A stretch of 64,000 nucleotides of DNA from the NCBI GenBank assembly GCA_030549335.1, contig CM060198.1:61873953-61937952 (forward strand), given 5' to 3'. Position 1 is the stretch's first letter; each line of letters starts with the position of its first letter. A model generated the notes under the pieces. It saw only the letters and a program-made list of their open reading frames with translations. It had not been told where the DNA came from and did not search any database. The stretch comes from Pontederia crassipes. Its lineage: Eukaryota; Streptophyta; Magnoliopsida; Commelinales; Pontederiaceae. The translations under genes were made by a program, and so were the position numbers. Of the stretch, positions 23,279-36,329 are shown piece by piece.

Positions 23279-26200
23279 TTAAGTGATAGCGTCCGTGTAC
23301 AAAACAAGTGGAACACCCGAAGGTGAAATGTCCACCCAAAAAAGATCGTTAAACGATCTACGACCAAAAGAAGCTAAGGCGTCCGTCTCAACATTATAAG
23401 AGCGGTTAACATGGTTATATTTGAAATGCAAAAAATTGGTGGTCATCGTGAAGATGTTCTTGATTCGCCAAGGGCAAGGAGATTCCTTGTTGATGATAGC
23501 CACCGCAATAGAAGAGTCGGACTCCAGAATTAATATTTGAATTCCCTGGTTAGCACATTGTTGCAAGTCAGCAAGGAACTTCCACTTCCAGCATAGAATG
23601 ACATTGGCAAGAAAAGGCTCCCTGCACAAATAAAAGTGATATCAGCATCCCTAATAATGTAGCATGCTTCCCCCACTCCAGTTCTGCTCACAAAGGAGCC
23701 ATCCGAGTTCAATTTGAACCAGGACTGAGGTGAAAGCTCCCAAGAAATCAAGGTTTGATTTGTTGGGAAAGTCCCCTCAGCAATGATGGGTGGGTTTAAC
23801 TCATAATAGGAGATCAAGACTCGCGACCAGACCGCAACAGCGATTGCGAGTTGAAATATGCATCATTCCTCATCTTCCAAATACCCCCAAAGAGTTAAGG
23901 CAAGTAGATATTGCAAATTAGCTTTTGAAGAGACAGAGATATTACTGCCCTCCAGAATTCATCCCCCTTCACCCCAACTGTTAAAGTGTTGGAAGGTATA
24001 GCCAATTTTGGTTTGGAACAGATTCCACAATTGCATGGATAGAGGGTAGTAAAAAAAGAGGTGACTATTTGTTTCAGTGTTGTTATCACAGAGGGAACAA
24101 ATAGAATTTGCAGATGCAAAGAACCTGGATAAAAGATGTTTGGTTCGCAAACGATTATGAGCTAACTTCCAAAGGAAAATATGAATTTTTGGGAGAACAT
24201 CCAACATACTTAGGTGGCACGGGCGGTCTACTAATGAAGTTATAAACAGATTTGACTGTTGGAATTCCAGAAGGTTATGGGGTCAGACCCAAGTGTCCTC
24301 ATTGGGGAAAGTAGACTGATTGATAGCCATAATCTTATCCACTAAACATGGTGCAAAACATTCCATAAGAATTTTAACATTCCAGAGGTGGTGTGACATC
24401 AGATCAGTAGTCATGCAGTTAACAATAGGTGAGAAAACATTAATATAAGTCGACATGCAGTATAAAGGCATATTGAATAGCCAGAGGTCATAATAAGCAT
24501 AAGAATTAATACCATTCCCAATGTGCTTCCTAATTCCAAGCTCAACATTATCTAAAACCTGCAGAAGTTATTTTCAGCACCAAGATTGTCTCAAATTAGT
24601 TGAGTTCTGATATTCAACGTGATTAGTTATGGTATGCCAGGGGTGGGGGAGAATATATTTCTGAGTGATTAGCTTTGTGAAGAGATATTGAGACTGGTTG
24701 AGTGTGTTCATAATTCTTTTTGAGAGTAGGGCAATTTGCATATGTGAGAAAGATTTGATATCTAAACCCCCATCCTGTTTAGGTAGAAGAGTGGTCTCTC
24801 AAGGAATAAGGTGAAGCCCCTGCTTCTCTCCTGGGGAGGACAGAATGATTTGGCTGATCTCTCAGTGGAATCTAAAAGCCCTGCTGGGACATGCAGGGAA
24901 CTGAGAGTATATATTAGAGTAGAGGACAGTGTGAATTTAATTATAGTGATTTTCCCAGCTTGAATGAAGGTCTTTTTCTTCCGACCAGCTAACCTCAGGC
25001 GGTTCTTAGTTTCAATATGGATAAGAGATTTACGATTAATATATTTGTATGATATTGAAATTTCTAGATAAGTAAAAGGAAAGGAGTCAATTGGGATATC
25101 AAGTATAATTTTGATGAGATTCTTCTTACTGGAAATTTGGGAGGAAAATAGATAGCCGATTTGTTTCCATTGATTTGATTTGTTAGACTCTTGCATTGCT
25201 TAAGTAGCCTTTTGAGATTGTGGCAGTTGGAAGCAGTAGCAGCCATGCAAATTAAAAGATCATCTGCATAGAGGAGATGGCTAATAGAAGGGTTCCAACC
25301 TTAAAAGGTTTAATGGTGCCTCGATTAACTTGGGATACCATGATGAAGAGGTATGGAGACAAGGGGTCACCCTCCCTTAACCCTTTAAAGCTCTTGAACT
25401 ATGAAGTTAAAGATCCATTTATGTTGCAAGAGAAGATTGGTGATTGAATACAAGTCATGGTCCAATTGGCGAACTTGGGAGGAAAATGCATTAGATTAAA
25501 GACCTGTGAAACAGTATGTCAGGAGACACGATCAAAGGCTTTCTCCATATCATCCTTTAGAATCAAATATTTGGTCTTGCCTCTACTCTTGGAATGGTCA
25601 ATCTGGTGAGATATTAGTAAATTGTCTTGAATGGATCTCCCTTTTATAAAAGAAGCTTGATTGTTGTCAATTATATTCATAAGTGTTGGTTTGAGTCTTG
25701 AGGCCAAGATTTTTACAATGACTTTGTATATTGTACTGTAGAGTGAAATAGGTCTGTAATCAGTGACATAGAGAGGGTTGGACTTTTTTGGTATGAAAAT
25801 GATTGAGGTGAGTTCAGCACCTCTAGGTAGCATATTGCATAAGAAAAAGGATTGGATCTCAGAAGAGATGTCATGTCCAATTATGTCCCAGTAATTTTTA
25901 AAGAACTCAGTTGTGAAGCTATCTGGGCCAGGAGCTTTCTCGGGTGCCAGATGCCAGAAGCAGCATTTAATTTCCTTTGTAGTGATAGATGAGATGAGAC
26001 TTGGTATCCAAGAACTGTCCAAGGTTGGCAGGTCAGGCCACTCATCCGGAGAAGGAGAAGGCAATCGATCAAGTGCCTAGAGGTTAGAATAATGTTTGAT
26101 AAAAAAAAGATTTGATGTCATCCTCGTTAGTTGTCCTGGTCATTTCCATCTTTAATTTTAGTTATTAGATTCCTTCTACTTCTAATGATAATGCTGAGAT

Positions 26201-27250
26201 GAAAAAAATTTGTATTTTTGTCTCCATCTTTGTTCCAATTGACTTTAGATTTTGTCCACCATTTAAGACTAATTTGTCTGAGAAAGACGGCATTATTGAT
26301 TATATTTTGATCTTAGAAGTTTTATCTCATCATCAGATAAACCATTAGATTCATCTTTATGTTCAAGATTTGATATTTCCTTCTTGACAATATTGGCTTT
26401 AATTTCTAGCTTCCCAAGACAAGATTTGTTCCATTTCGACATTTGGTGTTTGATGAGATTTAAGGAGTTTTGAATTGTAGTGTGGTTGTTCCTTTTGCTA
26501 CAAATATCTTTGACAATCTCCATGGGCTACTAGTATTCAAACCAGAAGGGCTCGTATTTGAAGATGTGGACCTGTGTTTCCTAATATTAGAGTCAAGTAA
26601 CGGGGGAATGATTTGATGTGCCCTTAGTGAGGGCAGTGAGGGATATATTTGGATAGGGAAGAAGCCAACGATGATAGCCCTATTCAGTTACAGAGGATTC
26701 TAACGTTTTGGGATCTGTTGTTACACCAGATGTATTGTGATCCAAAAAGGGAAATTCCCGAAATAGTTTGATAGATTTTTTTGAGAGTTAAGGAGGTGCC
26801 CCCACATTTGTCCTCCGGGAAACAAATGGAGTTCATGTCACCTATGACTAGCCATGGGATATCATCAACGTTTAGACGCCCTAAGGATGACCAAAGCTCA
26901 TTTCTATTTATAGGTAAGTTACTAGCATAAACGACAGTTAAAAGAAAGAAGAAATCGTGTATAGTAACTACGACATTCATGTGTTGTGAAAGAGAATTAA
27001 TAAGGGAGATTTGAGCAGTACTAACTTGCCAGGCAATGAGTATGCTGCCAGAGGCACCAGACCCTGTCTGAAAGCATCCAGTCCAATTGTTACCAAGACG
27101 TTTAATTATAAGTTCGGATGACTTACTTATTGCATGTGTTTCTAATATGATGATGATGTCTGGAGCATGATCCTTGATGAGGCTCCTTAATCTATCGCGG
27201 ACTTTACTTTTGACTGCCCCCCCGGCAGTTCCAAGCTAAGACCTTCATTA
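23279..27250 (-). pseudogene. LINE (L1-type) ORF2: endonuclease, reverse transcriptase, zf-RVT, RNase H
   Basis: Reading on the minus strand from 27,250: a frame like VLAWNCRG starts an APE-type endonuclease, which continues with DHAPDIIIILETHA, VVYASN, and PWLVIGDMNSI (26,980-26,684). The reverse transcriptase follows at 26,064-25,519, with APEKAPGPDSF, YRPISLYSTIYK, NQASFIKGRSIQDN and DDMEKAFDRVS, then a LLYADDLL box near 25,275. A zf-RVT region lies at 24,207-23,959 (IHIFLWKLAHNRL, CSLCDNNTETNSHLFF). The C-terminal RNase H runs 23,817-23,279 (WFKLNSDGSF, then LILESDSSIAV). This is the order of plant L1 ORF2. Many stops and frame changes disable it. The final TAA is at 23,279-23,281 and no 3' UTR or poly(A) tail is visible next to it. 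Confidence 0.85.
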
Positions 27251-27292
27251 ATTTGAAAAAGGGGTGGTTGTTTCGTCCGGAGCCTGCGCCGA

Positions 27293-29188
27293 TGATGCAT
27301 GCAAAATACAACATATTTTAGATTATTATTTTAATTAATTTTTTTGTAATTTGTTCATGGCATGCAGCAATTTTAGTCACTTTTAGTCGTAATTCCGGAT
27401 TTATCAATTTTAATTATTAATGTTTTGAATATTTTAATTAAAGAGGAATTTATGTAATTTTTATAATTATTTTACAGGTAAAATGAATCGGCCGTAAAGA
27501 ATTATATTTCGGCCAAGATGATCTCATAGTTGGATAAATTACATCTTACTTCGTTGGGGGTAAAAACGAATGCAACTTGAATTTTGGGCGTAACGAGATC
27601 AGATTTCATCATTTTGGGCGAGATTACAAAGAAGATGATCACTTTTTGGTCGAGATATGAAGGGGGTAAAAAATAAAAAGATGTTATCTTTTTGGGCGTA
27701 ATGGAAAGAAGAACTCATTATTTTGGCCGAGATTAGGATAAAGGATCATTGGTTTGGCCGAGATTTGGAGGGGGTAAAGATAAGAAATGACTTATCATTT
27801 TGGGCGTAATAATGAAGGACTCTTCTTCGCTTTTGCCGAGATTTGGAGGGCGTAATGGCAGGGAAATTTGGTTTTGGCCGAGATTCAAAAGGAGTAATGA
27901 TAGGGACTCTTCTTTGTTTTGGCCGAGATTTGGAGGGGGTAAAGATAAAAGGATTCGTTTTGGCCAAGATTCAAAGGGGGTAAAGATAAAAGGGTTTATC
28001 TCTTTGGGCGTAAAGATAAAAGAATTTTGTTTTGGCCGAGATTCAAAGGGGGTAAAGATAAAAGGATTTATCTTTTGGGTGTAATAGTTAGAAGAATTAT
28101 CGTTTTTGGCCGAGATTTATCCCGTGAATTTAAATTCGGTCGTACATCATGATCAAATTGAAGGCCGTTCGCACCCTATAAATACGTGAGGAAGTCATCG
28201 TCCCAAGGTGTGCTCTGAAGTTCAGGTTTCTTCCACGACAAGTCGTGAGTCTGCAGGCTACGACCAAGAGGAGAGAGGTGCGACGGCTGGAGGTTGATCG
28301 GGACCCTGATCAAGTCCGAGAGGCTGCCTGACTGTCTGCCAGATTCGAGATCTCTATTTTGGGTGTAATTCTTTCAATTTTTATGATTTGTATTTTATTA
28401 TCTCTCCGGAATTTCTAGGATGAACTCCATGTTTTTAGGATTATTATTTTAGGAGATTATTAATTGAAGGGAAATGTTTGGACCCTATTTTATTTGCTTT
28501 AATCTTTTCTGATCAATTATTAATTGTGCTTAATGCTTTTATGTTAGTTAATTAAATTTCTGAATTAGGCTATACCAGTTTGTAGAGTGTTTAATTTTAG
28601 AATTCATTATACTAATTATAATTGATTTTATTTGAAATTAATAATTGACATAAATTTGATAACTAGTGTGTGGAGAATCAAGTTTGTGTGGTTTATTAAT
28701 CTATACTAGTTTGTGGAGTGATTAATAGTCTAGAGAATTCAATTTAATACATCTTAATTTTAATATGATTTTGGGGGTACTAGTCGTGGAGACTTCAATT
28801 CTTAATAAATTAATATAGTTCTATATGATTAGATTGAGGGATGCCAGTCGTGGAGACCACAAGTTAATCATGTTATATTACTTTAGGGAGACTCTAATCC
28901 ATCTTTAAAGATTAAATTTATCTTTTATGGTTCAAATATTTATCCTGATCTATTTTCATCCTAAGGTCTAACTTCAACACCACTATCTTATCTTTATCTT
29001 ATTTTCTTTATCTTTTAAAACTCATTTTCAAAATCCATGTTTTTTCTCTCTTATTAATTTATAAATTCAAATATTAAATTAATAATATTCATCGTGGGTT
29101 CGACACTCTTACTCCTATTTACTATATTACTTGAGCGACTAGTGCACTTGCTAGCTATTCTATTTTGCTACATCATTTCAACGCATCA
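27293..29188 (+). repeat. 5' LTR of the Athila-like element
   Basis: Same length as the 3' LTR and without visible gaps: matched features are offset by exactly 10,876 bases at the start, in the middle and at the end. Only scattered substitutions are seen, so the insertion is fairly young compared with the LINE around it. The promoter box CCTATAAATA is at 28,175-28,184 (partner at 39,051-39,060). A tandem array lies at about 27,580-28,110. Confidence 0.93.
27580..28110 (+). repeat. Tandem GGCCGAGATT / GGGGGTAAAGATAAAAG array in the LTR
   Basis: The phrase TTTTGGCCGAGATT followed by TGGAGGGGGTAAAGATAAA or CAAAGGGGGTAAAGATAAA recurs at irregular spacing of about 30-80 bases (near 27,722, 27,752, 27,832, 27,872, 27,917, 27,957, 28,029 and 28,103), alternating with TTTGGGCGTAA. 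The same array recurs in the 3' LTR at about 38,456-38,985. It lies directly upstream of the TATA box, so it occupies the promoter U3 region. Short open frames across it are by-products of the repeat. Confidence 0.85.
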
Positions 29189-29195
29189 AGTTTTT

Positions 29196-29212
29196 TGGCG
29201 CCGTTGCCGGAG
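29196..29212 (+). promoter_or_regulatory. Primer-binding site for tRNA-Asp
   Basis: TGGCGCCGTTGCCGG, seven bases after the end of the 5' LTR, complements the 3' end of plant tRNA-Asp (known from the family, whose Athila members use this primer). The next bases (AGA) differ from the full GGA complement. It sets the start of minus-strand DNA synthesis. Confidence 0.8.
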
Positions 29213-30978
29213 AATATTTTATTAATTAATGTCTGATTTTTATGAATTATTAGAAGATGTAAATAAATTGTAAATAATTCTTTGTAAATATGTACTATTT
29301 GTTTTAATTATTTTTTTGTGAATAAACTAACATTTTTCTTTTGCAGATAAAGGTCACGACAATTTTTTTTAATTGTCGACTTTCGGCTTAAAATTCTGTC
29401 GCCGTCTTATGGTTTTACCACTGTGATTTATTTTGTCGGTTTGACTAGTTTTACGGCCTCGCAATATCGATTCTGAGTTTCTAATTCTGTATTTTTATGG
29501 CCGTAATGTTTACCCGAACGTTGTTTTACGCCATGAGTAATGCATATTGATTTGACCTGGTTTTGGCCAATATACATATGGTTTAAATTTTTTTACGCCC
29601 TATTCGATTCAGTTTCGACTTTCATTCTCGGCTGTAAAGTTTTAATAGTTTGAACTTTTCATATTGATTTGACTTTGTTTTGGCCAAAGCGATTTAGTCT
29701 GTCTCGACCATAATGGATCATCCGACATGAATTTTTCTCCTTCTCGGCCGTAACGATTCTTCTGTCAACATAAGAATAAGTTTAATTCTATTTTTTTATT
29801 TCGACCGAAACCCTATTTTGCTTTACGGCCAATCGTGTTGACTTCTTTTTAGCCGTAATATATATTTCTGATTGATGTGACATCGTTTCGGCTTAATTGA
29901 TAATTTTTATCTTTACGGTCGAGATTCACTTTATGATCGAATTGATTTCTCTCTTATTTTCAATATTGATTAACGGCCGAGAATTGTTTTCTTCATTTTG
30001 TTTACGTCCGAAATTTGACTTTATTAATGATGATTTGATTCTCTTTCGTATTGGATGGATTAAGCGCATGATTCCGTGTTATTATTCCTTCTACGACTTG
30101 AATTTTCATCTCGGCCGAGAATTGATCTCTTAATAATCTCGGCTGTAATTTTTATTTGTCGCTTGGATTCGTATTTCAATTTTCTGATACAAATTGTGTT
30201 ACGACCGAGACGTGGATAGCTTTCTATTTTACCGGTCGATCTCTTATGAACATTCGTTTTTATGCCACCATACTAATTTGATTACCCCTAGTTGGCGCAC
30301 ATTTTGACTTAATCTTCATTGATTAATGTCCGATTTATGCCCCGTACGAATGTATTCTTTGTCGGCCGTAATGATTCATTTGGCGACGTTTCGTTCAATT
30401 TTTATTTCGGCCGAAAACATGTTCTGTTTTACGGCCAAAAGGTTGTCGATTTCGATTCTTTACGCCCAGAGTCAATTTAATCCTCTTTCGGCCGTCATAA
30501 TTTAGTTAATTTTTACGCCATCTTGCTATTTTATTTCGGCCATAATCCAACAAGTTTTACGCTTTCACGTTGATTAATCACTTTCGACACTGTTTTATGA
30601 TTTTTACGGCCGAACGAGCCTCGGGTTATTCTATTTCTCAACTAATTTAATTTCGACCGAGATTGTTCATTAACTTCTCTGAAACTAATTTTGCTAATTA
30701 TTACTTTTGCAACCGTAATGTTGAGACATGGTTAAGTTTTATGGTCGAACGAGTGCATGATTTTTACAATTATCTATTTGATTCTTTCGGTCGAGTTATT
30801 TGACATATGAATTGGTTTGAAGAACGTTGTAATTAGGTTTCAACTCGATAATTCCGAAAGACTTTTTATCAATTTAAATCTTATTTATTGGTGACCTAGT
30901 ATCTGCATTTCTTTCTTCTTGTATATATTTTTTATTTTTTCTTTTATCTTATTGAAAATTGGTTGTTGCAGGTACTAA
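29213..30978 (+). other. Long non-coding leader of the Athila-like element
   Basis: About 1.77 kb lies between the primer site and gag, with no accepted gene. It is AT-rich but studded with variants of CGGCCGTAA, TTACGGCC, TCGGCCGAGA and TACGCCC in both orientations, roughly every 40-80 bases. The same words recur in the 3' non-coding region (36,540-36,920) and in the LTR array, but not in the coding part. Confidence 0.75.
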
Positions 30979-31984
30979 TTGAAAATTAAATCACAACCAA
31001 TCCTGAAATTTTCTGATAAGCGCACTAGGAATTCAAATCCACTGTTGGAATTTGATTCTGAAATTGAAAGAACCTATCGTCGATTACGAAGAAATATAAG
31101 AAAAATGACGGAACAAGCACGCGACCATCAGAGACTGGAGCAACAAAATGAACTGGTTCCGCCACAAAATAATTGACGAGAAGATGAAGTAGAACTTTCT
31201 ATGAGAGAATATGTCTCGGCCAAATATAATGACCAAGAATCATGCATTGTGCTGCCTGAAATCAATGCAAATAATTTTGAGATCAATCTGGCAATCGTGA
31301 CGATGATACAAGCATTCCAATTTGGAGGAGGATTTCATGAAGACCCTCACGATCACCGTGACAAATTTCTTGCCACTCTGAGCATTTTTAGAAATAATAA
31401 TATTTCTACTAAAGTTATTCGTCTTTTATTATTTCTGCAATCTTTACGTGACAAAGCTTCCACTTGGTTTAAAACTTTACCTGCAGGATCGATTCACTCA
31501 TTGTTGGAGCTGGTAGAAAAATTTGTTGGAAAATATTGCCCACCACAAAAAGCAGGCAAATATATAAGAGAGCTGAGGGCATTTGTTCAAGACGATGATG
31601 AAACATTATATGAGGCCTGGGAACGATATAAGGAGCTGCTGGCCAGAGTTCCTGTCAATAGAATTCCAAAGTGGCAAGTGATGGAAGATTTTTACCATGG
31701 ATTGCGAGCTATAGATCAAGATAAGTTCGATCAATCAGTAGGAGTGACGGTACTGGGATCTAAACGCCCTAGTGAAATACAGGATATTATTGAAGTTGTA
31801 GCCCTCAAGTCAAGCCAAGAGAGGAGACCATCTCGCCGAACTCATGATGTGCATGCTACAAAAAGTAAAAATTCTTTGAAGTAGTGACTCAGCTGGAGTC
31901 ACTTAATAAAAAATTTGAGCAGATGATGTCATTAATGGTGTGCAACAACTGTGGAGGAGGACATGCGAGCAATTATTGTCCTTA
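30979..31984 (+). pseudogene. Athila-type Gag
   Basis: Gag forms the particle that packages the retrotransposon RNA. The frame from 30,979 has one TGA (31,174) and continues in phase at 31,201. The Retrotrans_gag region shows FGGGFHEDPHDHRDKFLATL, LFLQSLRDKASTWFKTLP, YCPPQKA and ETLYEAWERYKELL. After a stop at 31,882-31,884 the frame shifts, and a zinc knuckle CNNCGGGHASNYC (C-X2-C-X3-H-X4-C) begins at 31,941, followed by TAA (31,983). At least two stops and one frameshift disable it. Confidence 0.85.
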
Positions 31985-34900
31985 AGGTAACATTTCTAAT
32001 CCTGATCATATTGAAAATGCTAACTTTGTCTCCAATTCATTTTTTAGGAACAATGACTATGGTTGGAGGAACAATCAGAAGTTTCCTTACAGGTCAAATC
32101 AAGGGCAAGTTTTTGAGAAATTTCAGAATCAAGCTCATCTACAAAATTATACACTTTTGAGAAGGCAACAAGAAGCTCCTGTCCAACAATCGACTAATCC
32201 CAAGGAAGAGATGATGGCAAGAGTTATTGACACTATGCAAACCATGCAGAAGGCAATGGAAACAAGGGCAAACAATCAAGATGCTACAATCAAGAATTTA
32301 GAAATGCAAATAGGGCAGATGGCCAATATGATGGCAGGACGTGCACCAGGGGCTCTTTCAAGCAATACAGAGAAAAATCCTAAAGAAGAGACCAAAGCTG
32401 TGACTCTTAGAAGTGGGAAACAATTGAGAAGTCTGATATCAGATTCCCCGCCAAGAGTAATTGATCATAAAGAAGAAACTGAAGCATCAAAGACACAAGA
32501 TCGGACTACTGAAGATATCAATCTGAAGAAAAAAGAAACTGACAATTCAAAAAATACCAACATAAAGGATCTGCCATATCCACAAAAATTTTACAAAGAA
32601 CAGTTAGATAAACAATTTTCTCGCTTTCTTGATATTCTGAAGCAATTATCTATTAACATTCCTTTTCATGAAGCTTTACAGATGATGTCGAGCTATGCTA
32701 AATTCATGAAGGATATATTATCCTCAAAAAGAAAGTTTGAAAACACTGGGAGAGTAATGTTGACATCGGAGTGTAGTGTCATTTATGATCGAGATATACC
32801 TAGAAAAATGAAAGATCCGGGAACCTTCACCATACCTTGCACTATAGGAAAATTCTTTTGTGCACAAGCTTTATGTGATCTTGGTGCTAGTATAAGTTTA
32901 ATGCCTTACTCTATATTTGTGCAGCTAGGTTATGAAGAATTAGAAGAAACAAGCATGACTCTTCAATTTGCAGATTCTTCATGCAAGAGACCCCAAGGAA
33001 TATTAAGAGATGTTTTGGTAAAAGTTGATAAATTTATTTTTCCTATAGATTTTATTGTTCTGGATATGAAGGCAGATGAAAAAACCCCTATCATCCTCGG
33101 GAGACCATTTCTAGTCACAGGAAATGCACTTATAGATGTTCAACAAGGGATGCTCACACTTCGCATCAACAATGAAGACATCACTTTCAATATAAAAAAT
33201 TCTCTCAAACAACCTTTTAATCACTCATCCTGTTATGCTATTGATTCTCTAGAAGATGACACGACTGATGCTTTTGATGATATTGTTGCAGATTTTGTTT
33301 CAGATCCATATGCTAAGGAAGCTTTGGAAATGATGGAGGATTCTAGAGAAATTGTGGGAGAGGATAATGCGCCAATAACAACAGAGACACTCGAGGAGAA
33401 AATTGAAAAATTAGATTGTCCTCCAAAATTCGAACTTAAAGAACTTCCATCTCATTTAAGATATGCTTTTCTTAAAAATAACACTTACCCAGTTATCATA
33501 TCTGCTGACTTGACAGATGACATGGAGAATAAACTTTTGGAAGTATTAAGGCAACACAAGAAAGCAATCGCTTGATCTATTTCAGATATCAGGGGCATCT
33601 CTCCTACCATTTGCATGCACAAGATTTTGATGGAGGACAATGCCAATCCAATTGTTCAATATCAAAGAAGGCTCAACCCAACTTTAAGGGAAGTTGTGAA
33701 AAAGGAGGTCATCAAACTCCTTGATGCAGGTAGTCCCTAAGAAAGGAGTTCATGGATAAGTCCTGTGCAGGTAGTCCCTAAGAAAGGAGGAATCACTGTG
33801 GTAAGTAACAAAAATAATGAATTTGTGCCTCAAAGAACAATTACAGGTTGGAGAGTCTGTATAGACTATAGGAAACTTAATGATGCTACCCGCAAATATC
33901 ATTTTTTGTTACCTTTTATTGACCAAATGTTAGAACGTGTTGCAGGTCATAGCTATTATTTTTTTCTAGATGGCTATTCTGGATACAATCAAATAGCAGT
34001 AGCACCTGAGGATCAAGAAAAGACAACATTCACATGTCCATATGAAACGTTTGCCTATAGAAGGATGCCATTTGGTCTATGGAACGCTCCAGCAACATTT
34101 CAAAGATGCATGATGTCAATCTTTGCAGATATGAATGAGAAGATACTCGAAGTTTTCATGAAAGATTTTATACTTTTTGGTAGCTCTTTTAATAACTGTT
34201 TGGATAACTTATTTCTAGTTTTGCAGAGATGTGAAGAAACGAATTTGGTCCTTAACTGGGAGAAATGTCACTTCATGATTAAGGAGGGTATAGTTCTTGG
34301 CCACAAAATCTCAGCAAAAGGAATTGAAGTGGATAAGGCCAAGATAGATGTTATTGCAAATCTACCTCCTCCAACCAATGTGAAGGGCATTCGAAGCTTC
34401 CTTGGGCACGCAGGATTTTATCGCCGTTTTATCAAAGATTTTTCAAAAATGGCTAAATCCTTAACTAATCTTCTTGCTAAGGACACAAAATTTGATTTTG
34501 ATTCAGACAGCTTGCTGCCTTTAATTTGTTAAAAGAAATGCTAATTTTTGCCCCTGTTGTTGTAGCACCAGACTGGTCTTTACCATTCGAGTTGATGTGT
34601 GATGCGAGTGATGGTGCTGTAGGAGCTGTTTTGGGGCAAAAAAAAGATAAAACATTTCATGTTATATATTATGCAAGCCGAACATTGAATGCTGCCCAAC
34701 TAAATTATGCAACAACAGAGAAGGAGTTTCTTGCTGTTATTTTTGCTTTTGACAAGTTTAGATCATATCTAATTTGTTCAAAAATTATTGTCTACATAGA
34801 TCATGCAGCCATCAAGCACTTGATGAGCAAACAAGATGTCAAACCTAGACTAATCCGATGGATACTACTTTTGTAAGAGTTTGATGTGGAAGTAAAAGAC

Positions 34901-36329
34901 AAAAAATGGACTGAGAACTTATTAGCTGATCACCTATCTCGTTTGGAACCATCTCCAAGAGAAGTCACAGACATACTTGAAGAATTCCCAGACGAGAAAC
35001 TTTTTTTCTATCTCTACAATTTTTCAAATTTCTGACACTACACCATGGTTCGCTGATTTTGCTAATTACCTTCCAGGACATTACATTCCAAAGGGCATGA
35101 TCACTCATCAAAAAAGAAAATTCTTATCTGATGTCAAGAATTATCACTGGGAAGATCCTTATCTTTTTCGATTATGTGCAGAACAAGTAGTTCGAAGATG
35201 TGTTCACGAGGATGAGATTGATAATATCCTAAGTCATTGCCACGATGGACAAGCTGGAGGTCACTTTGGACCCAATCGAACAGCGGCTAAGGTACTTGAA
35301 TGTGGACTATATTGGCCAACCATTTACAGAGATGCAAGAAACTACTGTAAGTATTGTGACAAATGCCAAAGGACAGGTAATATTTCTCGTCGAGATGAAA
35401 TGCCTCTCACAAATATTTTACAGTGTGATATTTTTGATGTTTGGGGCATTGACTTTATGAGACCATTCCCTAAATCCTTTAACAACCAATACATCTTAGT
35501 GGCGGTTGATTATGTTTCCAAATGGGTAGAAGCTGTAGCCACACCAACAAATGAGGCCAAGGTAGTTGCCAACTTTCTAAGAAAAAATATTTTTACTCGA
35601 TTTGGAACACCTAGGACTATCATAAGTGACAATGAAACACATTTCTGTAATAAAATAATGTCAACTCTTCTTAATAGATTTGGAGTCAAACATTTTTTGA
35701 GTACACCATATCATGCCCAATCTTGTGGACAAGTGGAAATTTCAAATAGAGAGATAAAAAGGATTCTAGAGAAAACTATAAATTCATCTAGAAAGGATTG
35801 GTCCTTGAAATTAGATGATGCACTCTGGGCATATAGGACTGCTTTTAAAACACCCATAGGTACTTCTCCTTATAAATTAGTTTTTGGAAAATCATGTCAC
35901 CTTCCTGTGGAACTAGAACACAGGGCTTATTGGGAAACAAAATTTTTAAATATGGATCTAAAATCATCACAATCTGAAAGGTTATTACAATTAAATGAGC
36001 TTAATGAATTTAGACACTATGCATACGAAAACAGCAAGCTATATAAAGAACGCACAAAAAATTTACATGACATGCACATTAAACATAAAAAATTTTTGCC
36101 TGATCAACAAGTACTTCTTTATAATAACAAACTCAGATTATTTCCTGGAAGACTTAAATCAAGATGGATCGGACCTTATGTTATAATTAATTGTTCACCC
36201 TATGGAACTTTTGAGATTGAATCATTAGACAAAAAACAAAGACTCAAAGTGAATGGACATAGATTGAAACTTTATCATGGTGGCACTTATTATCATAACC
36301 TTTCTATGATCACTCTCTATGATGTGTGA
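31985..36329 (+). pseudogene. Athila-type Pol: protease, reverse transcriptase, RNase H, integrase
   Basis: The protease region has ALCDLGASISLMP (near 32,870) and ILGRPFL. Reverse transcriptase (33,765-34,532) has WRVCIDYRKLN, FLDGYSGYNQI and YRRMPFGL, but the catalytic YMDD-type box reads FMKDFILFG, so one of the paired aspartates is lost. RNase H (34,526-34,876) has [14 protein letters not shown] and [15 protein letters not shown]. Integrase (34,977-36,329) has an H-X-C-C finger ([15 protein letters not shown]) and the DDE core [25 protein letters not shown]. Breaks: TGA at about 33,573, TAA inside a local duplication at about 33,738, frameshifts at about 34,515 and 35,003, and TAA at about 34,876. 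It is therefore non-functional. Integrase is the longest intact stretch (450 codons). Confidence 0.9.

Noticed and set aside
27746..28084. Open frames on both strands in the 5' LTR, repeated at 38,622-38,960
   Set aside because: They are translations of the GGCCGAGATT tandem array (TPSKSRPK-type peptide repeats) and move with the LTR. There is no sign that they encode a protein.
29196..29212. Possible tRNA gene fragment (GGCGCCGTTGCCGG)
   Set aside because: It is only the complement of a tRNA 3' end, with none of the other arms, directly after an LTR. It is a primer-binding site.
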